Below, piece by piece: positions 56,361 through 64,000 of a stretch of DNA of 64,000 bases. A program made the position numbers and the translations under genes. This DNA comes from Xylogone sp. PMI_703. Taxonomy: Eukaryota > Ascomycota > Leotiomycetes. The notes beneath the pieces were generated by a model. The model ran no database searches. It had not been told where the DNA came from and worked only from the letters and a program-made list of their open reading frames with translations. The stretch is taken from NCBI GenBank assembly GCA_021399445.1, contig JAJTUQ010000006.1, positions 434,001-498,000 of the forward strand. Reading direction: 5' to 3'. Position 1 is the stretch's first letter. Each line of letters starts with the position of its first letter.

Positions 56361-59012
56361 CAGTGATTCTATCCATATCCCATATCCCATACGGCCTCAT
56401 ATGGAGTATGGAATGTGGATCAATCTTCATATGGGTTCATATTACATACATATGGAATACAGAAACTGACGTCATACATCATCTCCAATCTCTACCTGTA
56501 GGTTTTCAATACCCCCTGTAGTAGCTACACCTTGCCCAACTAACTCGGCTGCTACTCCCTCTGCTACTCCGCTGCGTATCCAGCTCTTCAAGCACTCGCC
56601 CTTCTCAACCGTAGACGCTCCAAGCTGCACTCTTTCCCATGTAATTGTACGACGTGCGCCTGAAAAGACTCGCTCAGGGTCAGCAGACATAGCCGGGATT
56701 GAAAGAATATCTACTGCCATCTTTGATAGTCGCGGAAATCGTTGTCGTTGCTCATCAAGCAGCCACCAAGTAAGCGGAGAACAATCGATTTGAATCGGTG
56801 TTTGTGAAATATAGGCTTCGTACTCGTCAATATCTATGGCTGTGCCAATAACATCAAGCTCTTGTGCAAGGAGATCGTATTCATCCGGCTCTGCCTTTGG
56901 CTCTAGCGGCGGCGTAGGATCCATCATTAACAGCCCTTTATAGCTATCATCCCAGAGTCTCTTAACTGCACTAAGCGTTTGCCGATGCCAGCTCTTTGGC
57001 CAGTTCTTCAGAATATATGCTTTTCGACGTGATGGGTGAAGAATCAGCGCTGCAGCGTACGCTGGCGTCTCGTCTGACTTCATATAATACTTGTCAAAGA
57101 CATGCCAGCTCGTAAGGATACAACTAAGAAGCTGTGGATCGTTCTTAAATTTTTCAAAGGCTTGATTATAATGCTTCACAAGGATATCCATAGTAAAGAG
57201 CGTTTGATCAAGCGTAGCGCAATAGTCCTGGGTCCGTTGAGTAGCCTTCCAAAAGGGCTGCAGAAAGCTACGTGTATTCTTCAGCATTAGCCAGTCCTGA
57301 GGCGTCAGATAATCGTCCTTTAGCTGATCATAGTACTTTTTCTGATACCACTCAACATGCTCTTGTTTCTCAATTACCACATCAAGGAGAAGATACCACG
57401 AATTCCAGCGTGTATCATTATCGAGACACAACACTCTGCCAGCCTTATCCTTAAAGAGATTATACCGATAATTATCGGCTCTTATATGAATACAGGTGTT
57501 ATGAACCTTACCAAGAGGTCCCATTTGACGCCAACCTAGAGATTTTCTCTTCTTCCACTCCTCGATTAGCGTTATATCGTATTCAGCCTCATCACACTCC
57601 TCCATTTGACGGCAAGCAGTATCAATAGCTTCCTTCGATTCAGTGAAGAGAAAAGCTTGAATAGCAAGGTTAATAATATGGCCGTGACAGCGGATTCGAT
57701 GGTCTTTAGGCTTCCATTCCTTGCCTTTTCCCCTCAGGAAATCGCTCAGGAGACGGCAGAGCACATCATTAGAGCCGTGATTATCGCCTGTAACATAGCC
57801 AATCTTATGTGAAACATTATAATCCTCAATTACACGTTCCAGGAGCTTAAACTGCTCTGCGCCGCTATGGCTCCCAGGCCCGTCAAGGCCAGGCAGCTCT
57901 GGCAGAGCAAGTAAGGCTTGACAGGTTTTCTTTAACTCCTCATTAACAAATTGCGCACAGACTCCAAGGAAAGCTTTGCGATTTGGCGAAGTCCAAACGT
58001 CGGCGGAAAGATGAATGAGAGACGGCGTAGCTTGAAGTTTCTTTCGCAGGATATCTTTATAGATAGAGTAAGAATTTGATACAAGCTTTTGAATTGAACC
58101 ATGCGAGAGGCTAATAAGATGATCTGCAGCAGGATTAATTGTAGCTATAAAGGCATGAAATTCTGGCCATTGGCTGATATTATAGGGGAGATTTCGAACC
58201 GTTACTAGCTGAACAAGAGCCTCGATAGCTGCCTTGCGGTTTAGTGAGTTCTTCAGCACCTCCTGCTCATGCGCTTTAAGCTTCACAGTGTTCACTTCGC
58301 CGGCCTTTGCAAAAGCATCTTTTAGGAGGTTATTGCAAGCCTTCTTCACAGGGTGAGTCTCCCCACTTTCCAACTCAATATTATGTTCCCTGAGTAGATG
58401 GTTACGGAAAGTAGTTGATACAGTAGTACTGTAGGAGCGGCTAATGCAGTATTTGCAGTAGTAGAACTTTTCTTTTCTTCGAGGGCAGCGCTCAGGCTCC
58501 AAACCTTGAGGCTTGCGTGCATGCTCCCACGTGTTCGCAGTGAGTTTCCGTTTACGAGTTTTATTAGTGGTGAAGGAAGAGCTCTGGGTACTTGCAACTA
58601 TATCGGAGGAGGCATCGGTTAATGCGATGACAGAGGTTTCACACTCACTAGAAGCGTCTGTAGTAAAGGATGTGATAGAGCCCATTATATGTTATATGTC
58701 AAATATGTAAGGCTCGAGCAATTAGCTAAGCGCGAAGCAGTCAGGGTAATTCAGTGTTGCTTTGAAATTTACGGAATGGGAACATCAGCCTAAGTGCAGC
58801 TTTGGGAAAGCGTAGAAAAAGATAAAGAAAGAAAAGAGTGCTCTAGGCAGCGAGAGTCCATGATCGTAGCCTTGAACGGAACCGGAATAACTGTTGTTCC
58901 CATGTATTCCATACTTATTCCATAAGCCTGGCCTATATGGATATGGATATGGAGTATGGATTAGTTCCATATGCCATATGATATTCCATACGCTGTATGG
59001 ATAGAATCACTG
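56361..59012. mobile_element. hAT DNA transposon, complete, 2652 bp
   Basis: Terminal inverted repeats are exact over 17 bp: CAGTGATTCTATCCATA at 56361-56377 and its reverse complement ending at 59012. Subterminal zones (56370-56460 and 58895-59000) are packed with short CATATGG/TATGGA-type motifs in both orientations, probably transposase-binding sites. The element holds one intact transposase gene and shows no RIP-like damage, so it may be active. Confidence 0.95.
56472..58685 (-). CDS. hAT-family transposase, 737 aa, intact
   Basis: A single uninterrupted frame. A BED-type zinc finger occupies roughly residues 50-105 (TANTWEHARKP, YYCKYC, TFRNHLLREHN). The RNase-H-like catalytic core has acidic residues in LSADVWTSPNRKAF and YVTGDNHGSNDV, and CHGHIINLAIQAF. 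The hAT C-terminal dimerisation domain lies at about 630-695 (LTWWLLDEQRQRFPRLSKMAVDILSIPA, SADPERVFS; written here in parts). It cuts and pastes the surrounding element. Fungal relatives include Restless- and Tfo1-type elements. Starts at the first ATG after the subterminal repeats. Confidence 0.94.
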   Translation of the reverse strand: MGSITSFTTDASSECETSVIALTDASSDIVASTQSSSFTTNKTRKRKLTANTWEHARKPQGLEPERCPRRKEKFYYCKYCISRSYSTTVSTTFRNHLLREHNIELESGETHPVKKACNNLLKDAFAKAGEVNTVKLKAHEQEVLKNSLNRKAAIEALVQLVTVRNLPYNISQWPEFHAFIATINPAADHLISLSHGSIQKLVSNSYSIYKDILRKKLQATPSLIHLSADVWTSPNRKAFLGVCAQFVNEELKKTCQALLALPELPGLDGPGSHSGAEQFKLLERVIEDYNVSHKIGYVTGDNHGSNDVLCRLLSDFLRGKGKEWKPKDHRIRCHGHIINLAIQAFLFTESKEAIDTACRQMEECDEAEYDITLIEEWKKRKSLGWRQMGPLGKVHNTCIHIRADNYRYNLFKDKAGRVLCLDNDTRWNSWYLLLDVVIEKQEHVEWYQKKYYDQLKDDYLTPQDWLMLKNTRSFLQPFWKATQRTQDYCATLDQTLFTMDILVKHYNQAFEKFKNDPQLLSCILTSWHVFDKYYMKSDETPAYAAALILHPSRRKAYILKNWPKSWHRQTLSAVKRLWDDSYKGLLMMDPTPPLEPKAEPDEYDLLAQELDVIGTAIDIDEYEAYISQTPIQIDCSPLTWWLLDEQRQRFPRLSKMAVDILSIPAMSADPERVFSGARRTITWERVQLGASTVEKGECLKSWIRSGVAEGVAAELVGQGVATTGGIENLQVEIGDDV

Positions 59013-59020
59013 GCTGAATC

Positions 59021-59400
59021 CAACTACCCCCTTGCTCATTTCGAGCGCCACCGTTGAATGCTCCCCTGCTAGTACTCTATATTTTATCCCTTACTGGTAA
59101 ATTTGGCCCTGGTGGACTTATTTTGCGAGGGGGTTGCTCATTTTGTGCTCTTTCTGATGGTGAGTAACAAATTTGTAGAAGTAAGGGGCTTCCTTTTACG
59201 CTCTTTCTGTTAGTCTTTCTATAATCTTTTTTTGACAAGCTAACTTTGATCTTAGTCTCAACGCTTAAGCCTCTTGATTTATGTAACGCATAACTACACC
59301 TATTAGGTTGAGCTCTAATAGACATAATTACCTTTATTATTACTTATAATAATGCTACTCATCATAAACAACAAAACATTTATTTAAAGAGCTGAAAGAA
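59021..59400. other. Gap between the hAT element and the C2H2 relic
   Basis: AT-rich 3' flank of the broken C2H2 gene. Nothing recognised. Confidence 0.4.
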
Positions 59401-60293
59401 CTAAAATATAACCCTCTTCTCTTCGGCTACTTCCCCCTTGGCTTCTTCTAGATTATCGGCTTGATTCTTGTTGTTTTCTGCTTTATCCGCTTCAACGGCC
59501 CTCGGCGTATCTTCTAGCAAGCTCTGTCCTTGTTTGGAAGATCCACATGGGTGAGCGGGCACGAGGTGGGCAAGGAAAGCGGTTTTGCTGGGGAATGGAG
59601 TAGCACAGCGAACGCAGAGCCACTGTCTTCTATGGTTCTGGAGCTCATCGGCAAACCATTCGTTGCGGCTGCGGAACATTCCCATATTACACTCCTCAAA
59701 TGCACACACGTATAGCCCTAAGTCCTGGAAGACGTGTTTCCCATTCTTTGTCAGCTCAGGTCCTTATAATGCGTTTTTAGATCTCCGGCTGGAGTAGGGA
59801 CAGCATACTTCCGTGCGGCCTTGTTTTTGGCTATCTGTACCGTATAGTAATACGGACGCTCGAAAGGCTCTCCATATTCGAATGGAATTCCCTCAAATAC
59901 CATTTTCGGTGGCGATGGTACCGTAAGTCTGTTTTCGGAAGCCTCATCTAGCACTCTGAAATCAAGAGAGCTTCGCAGATGGCATTTCTGATGAGCGACA
60001 ATATTGACTGCCCAAGCTCTAAACCTCAACCGCGAATCTTGTGCAACCCTGAGCTTCTCATCCCGATCGAAGGCACGCTCGCGGGGGTCGTCCTCAGCCG
60101 CATTACGTAGCTTCTCACTCAGGTTTTGATACCCCTCGATACACTGGTGATAAAAGACTGATATCGGTGATGCACCTTCCGTATCTTGGACATCATCTCG
60201 CGAGTCACCTTGGTAGGCTCAACATTGAACAAGGACTTTGGCCTTGTTATCTTCAGTATTACTGTCGGTGAACGAAGCCAACGAGGCGGACAT
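59401..60293 (-). pseudogene. Fungal C2H2-type protein, broken
   Basis: Starts MSASLASFTDSNTEDN at 60293 and meets TGA at 60219-60221, where family proteins have Trp (QC-stop-AYQGDS). The same frame then continues for about 150 codons with typical sequence (DSRLRFRAWAVNIVAHQ, then FERPYYYTVQIAKNKAA). A frameshift near 59750-59800 leads into the last part, YVCAFEECNMGMFRSRNEWF, with HHR-type spacing and a final CxxC...H...H finger (CVRCATPFPSKTAFLAHL). This is the common fungal C2H2 protein with a Cys-Tyr-Thr-Ile-Gln-like motif. Two lesions make it a pseudogene. Its start is 303 bp from the divergent gene at 60596. Confidence 0.65.
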
Positions 60294-60595
60294 CTCGTTT
60301 GGAGCGGGCAAGCAGTGAGGTGCTCTTAGGAGGCTGTCGGAATCAGAAGACAAAATCTATTCTTCGTTCTCTCTCTTTAACACCCATCATGAGAACCTCG
60401 CAGGCTGGATGCACCTCAACCCCACTATCATCATCCATGAGCTGTGTGGTTCCTTAATGGTCTCGCTAAGTATGCAGAGCTGGTAAGTCCTAACAGCCCA
60501 ACGACCTGAGACAAGGCTCCGTCGCCCGAAAAACATCATATAACTCTCCCCAGAAGTCACCACCACAGATTTCTAGGAAATCGGTTCGCCCTACC
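60294..60595. promoter_or_regulatory. Divergent promoter of two broken genes
   Basis: About 300 bp between the start codons of the C2H2 relic and the gene at 60596. No binding motif recognised. Confidence 0.4.
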
Positions 60596-63500
60596 ATGTC
60601 CGGAGTAGAAATCGTAGGGCTCCTCCTTGGTGCATTCCCCTTGCTGATATCGGCTGCAGAGCACTACAAGGAAGGCTTTGAGGGATTGGCAAAGTGGTAC
60701 CGATTCCGGGACGACTTCGTTCAATTCATTGACACTGTCGCCACGCAGAAATTGCTCTTCGATCAAACCGTAGAGCGCTTTTTGATTTCTGCGGATATTC
60801 CAGATGACGAACTGCAACAATTCATGAGAAATCCAAACTATGAAGGATGGCATCGGATGACACTTTCGGGTCTGCTAAGGGCGAGGTTGGGACCGGCGCA
60901 TGAGGTTTTTATGAGTACGATTGAGAGGATGAACAAGCTTTTGTTGGAATTGCAGGAGATATTGATGGTCAAAACTGTGAAGAATGGCATGGTAGGTATC
61001 TCGTTCTAAAGTTGAGGCCTACGCTCACCCCTTGCAGGTGGAGTGGGAAGTTGAATGGGCCCGAGATGGAGCGAGTCAGTGGAACTACCAAATGAAGCGA
61101 ATATATCTGAGCTTCAGCAAGAAGGGAAACACTATAGTCGAAGAACTTGAAAGACACAACAAAACACTCGCAATTTTACTAGATTTATTCGAGTCAAAGG
61201 ACGGGCTTGACCGCTTGAAGACTACACGGAAAGATGCCACCCGGGCCAATATAATGCCCAGTCTGACAGGTCTTGCCAGTAATAGTGCCATCCCAAGCCC
61301 ATCGCTAACAGAAGACAAATCAGTTGAGAACGATAAAAAGGCGGATGAGAACAAGTCGGTTAGCAAGCTAAAAGAAAAGCTCGCGGTTGATCTAGCTATC
61401 TCAGAGGCAGAAAACATGCGTCTTAGCACTCTTGAGGCCTATGGAGAGGCCAAATATGATTCGGGCATTGGTTCCATGCCGGATACCGTCTCAAAGAGCA
61501 AAGAACAGGATGACGACAAACTTTCAATCAGATCTATCTTGACCAACGCCTCGCGGGTGGTTCTGCCACCGCAAGAAAAAGAGTACCTTATATCGGCATT
61601 TGTTGGAGATTTGTGCCAGGACATTGTCTTCCGCGGAGACCTCGACGCGCGTGATCGACTATATACTAGTCTCTCCGATCTTTTGAAGACTTTCACGATG
61701 AGACTGGAAGAGAGTGCTAATTCGAAAACGGAACTTGATGCGAAGGAGTTTGTTGGGCAACAACGCCAGTAAGTATATTCATGCTGTCTTGTTCGAACCC
61801 AGACCTGTATACAGGGCCTTGCATACGAGCACTAGCTTAATGGTTGTCTGATATGTCCGATTGTTAGTCACATTGCCCACCAATTTTGTAAGAGCCAAAT
61901 GCCAGCGGAGATGTTAGAAGATGAAGGTCTGCCCACTCCGTCAGAAGACGGCATGTCGCCCGTAGAGAAGATGGCGTTCTGGAACACCACCGAGCACTCC
62001 GACTTAGCACCCTTTGAACAGGTGCTGGACGAGGTTCAAGAACCTCCGAGATATCAGGAAGTCCGTTCATTCTTATTAGACGGTCTAGCGTATCAGTGGT
62101 TGGTTGAGAACGCTCGATCTTCAGCATTATTGACCGAAAGAAAGGGAACAATTCTGGAAGCAATCACATGCATGATTGATGATAAGCTCTCGTCTATGAG
62201 GACCCCAAAATCACGGCGCTTCCAGGTATTCCAGGTCATCTTCGAAATGGATTGGGATCTTCTAAATTTTCTAAGAGGTCAAGAGTATGACACTACAATG
62301 GAAATTGCCGTCGAACGCGCTATCACAGTTACAGGATCCAGTAGCAGTGCTCAAGCACTGAGTTGTATGGACTATATGTGTCAGACTTGACCAATAAGTG
62401 GCCGCGAAGTAGTGCGCGTACTGCAGAAGGCCTTGATATCTCCAAATCTATGTTGTTCAAGTAAGCAAAGCCTTTGGAATTATTGTTCAATCTCTGACCA
62501 TTTAGGTTGCCTTGTTGATGGAACGGAGCTCGACATCAATTTGAGATCACCAAAAGCATTGGTCGTGGCGCGTGGAGGACAGGCTGCCCTAACGGAGCTT
62601 GGTGGGCAGCTTTCTTGGCTTGGAGCTGCTCTCCGAACCTCTCCGGTATTATTTGGAATATATTTTACCACTCCGAGCATCGTAGCTTTCAAGGTCGCCC
62701 ATTCTAGCATCTCAGTGCCATCAATGACGGTTCAACTCGGTTTCACTACCACTTCATCCCTGGATCATGGCCAGCCGACTGACGTAGATGGTACTTGTTG
62801 GCACGCAATGTTCCGCAATCCAGTGGTTGTCAACGGCTTCCCAATACTTGCCCGACATGAAAACGAACAAGGACTGGAACTACCGCTTAATATGATGAGC
62901 GCTCTGGCCGAAGCCCACTTTGTCACGCGATATGATGCGGTGCTGATCCTCAAGGGGCTCTGTACCATGCTTGTACCCACAGGTCAGACCGAACGTTCTG
63001 TCACTTGGCATTTTATATTCAATGAAGATGGGGAACGGCTCCCTTACTATTCCTTTCGAGAGCGCTGTCCCGGTTGGATCGACACCGACAAGGTAAGCGC
63101 CAACTTTTTGGAGGATAAGAACGTTCGCAACTTTGTTGGATGGGCATCAAACATCATGAGGTATTTAGGTATGTTTCACTCTGGCCACCTTAGCTATTGT
63201 TTAAAATTGACAATCGAAACAGGAACGGAAGAGATGAAATATGGCGAGATCGACTGCGCCGGAGCTCGTGAATGCTCTGCGGGACTGGCTGTAGAGCAGA
63301 AGCTAACCATCTCTGTCAGCAAGATTGTTGGGGGCAGTGGGAGTGTGGTTCGAGGCAATAGGGACAAGCCAGTATATGTCAAACAGTCTGCATACTCAAT
63401 GCAGATCAAGAATGCCCGCAACATTTTTGTCGTGCTTTACGACGTTGCAGCTCGACGAGGGGTTGGCCGATGGGGCGAGCGTCTTGCTACATCTCGTGCG

Positions 63501-64000
63501 TACGCAGGTTGCTCGAGAACCTTACGGAGGTGCGGGTTCCCTTTTTAACAACCCCATCTTCAATGCCTCAGCATTCAATCATCCAAGAATTGATAGCGGC
63601 CCGAATGCAGCGGCGGATATTTTGAAAGAAGATCGTAACATGAAACACATCATCCTTAGGGAGTTCGACTCATACAGTGATGAAAAGCTTGCTCTACCTA
63701 AACCCAAAGCAGTATCGACAGCCGGCGAGCACTCTGGCAACGAGGCCGGCGGTCCATCAGGAAATGAAACGCCCAATCCAGGTGAAGGGAGAAAAGAAAT
63801 TTACAAGACAACATGCTTGAGAGAATTAGTCTCTCAGACTTGGAGTACTCTGGAGCAGATTTATGACCGCCAAATCGAATATGCGACGACCCATAATGCG
63901 AAAGAATTGCAAAATCCACTTCGGACAACATTGGAGGGCTACGAGTTCATGGATATCGTATCGGCCGAACACATCCTGACTCAACGCACTGTTAGCTTCC
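60596..64000 (+). pseudogene. Large fungal incompatibility-type protein, broken, runs off the edge
   Basis: Exons 60596-60991, 61038-61768, 61868-62460, 62506-63168 and from 63223. The N-terminus MSGVEIVGLLLGAFPLLISA, then HYKEGFEGLAKWYRFRDDF, is that of fungal DUF7580/HeLo-like proteins. A central Ser/Lys-rich linker follows, then a module with GTCWHAMFRNPVVVNGFPI and a Gly-Leu-Glu motif, the same module as in the broken gene at 9958. TGA at 62388-62390 replaces an expected Trp (CQT-stop-PISGREVV). At about 63463 a frameshift separates YDVAARRG from WLADGASVLLHLV in the next frame, which stays open to the window end. Likely a non-self or stress-response protein by analogy; function unproven. 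Confidence 0.7.

Larger units (their letters stand above)
56353..59020. repeat. 8-bp target-site duplication of the hAT element
   Basis: GCTGAATC stands at 56353-56360 and again, identical, at 59013-59020, directly outside the inverted ends. Perfect duplication indicates a fairly recent insertion. Confidence 0.93.

Noticed and set aside
62370..62404. Tiny intron that would remove the TGA at 62388
   Set aside because: It would be only about 35 nt, below credible fungal intron size, and would delete conserved residues.
1..64000. Secondary-metabolite cluster with a backbone synthase
   Set aside because: No ketosynthase, adenylation or terpene-cyclase motif was found anywhere in the window.

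Overview
The window is nuclear DNA of a filamentous ascomycete (Pezizomycotina). Most genes are cut by introns of about 44-90 nt with GT-AG ends. Several fungus-specific families occur: Zn2Cys6 regulators, MFS sugar porters, NmrA-like proteins, and C2H2 and incompatibility-type modules. Intergenic DNA is AT-rich, and one transposon carries repeat-induced-point-mutation-like (RIP-like) nonsense changes. AT-rich gaps and gene style suggest Leotiomycetes, but this is only a guess. Exon chains were joined by hand from splice motifs, frame closure and recalled family conservation; none was checked by alignment.

Layout. 0-7.5 kb: 3' end of a P450, a sugar porter (-), a hydrolase/regulator relic, then an SDR (-) divergent from a Baeyer-Villiger-type monooxygenase (BVMO, +). 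8.7-13.8 kb: a broken FAD-oxidoreductase fragment and a large broken nucleoside-phosphorylase-domain gene. 14.7-28 kb: a possible secreted protein, an intronless haloalkane-dehalogenase-like hydrolase, a gene resembling a bacterial family, an SDR with an altered active site, a bZIP factor, a zinc alcohol dehydrogenase and an NmrA-like protein. 28-37 kb: a Zn2Cys6 factor broken by an 11-bp duplication, divergent from an intact P450, then an intact intronless 5-oxoprolinase. 37.6-39.5 kb: a decayed pogo-type transposon. 40.5-54 kb: a Zn2Cys6 factor, an alpha/beta hydrolase, two sugar porters flanking a possibly mitochondrial SDR, and a second BVMO. 54.7-64 kb: a small orphan gene, a zinc-ribbon ORF, an intact hAT transposon with perfect 8-bp target duplications, a broken C2H2 gene, and a broken gene running off the right edge.

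How it may work together. The intact genes look like an oxidative catabolic island: transporters, P450s, BVMOs, an ester/halide hydrolase set, SDR and zinc dehydrogenases, and three regulators. No polyketide or nonribosomal synthase is present. In the 40-54 kb block, BVMO (ketone to ester), alpha/beta hydrolase (ester cleavage) and dehydrogenases form a plausible order of reactions. The hydrolase and BVMO promoters share a CGGAA-N6/7-TTCCG inverted repeat, with an imperfect copy between the porter and the SDR, which suggests one regulon. The two ends of the island hold decaying defence/incompatibility-type genes sharing one C-terminal module, together with transposons.
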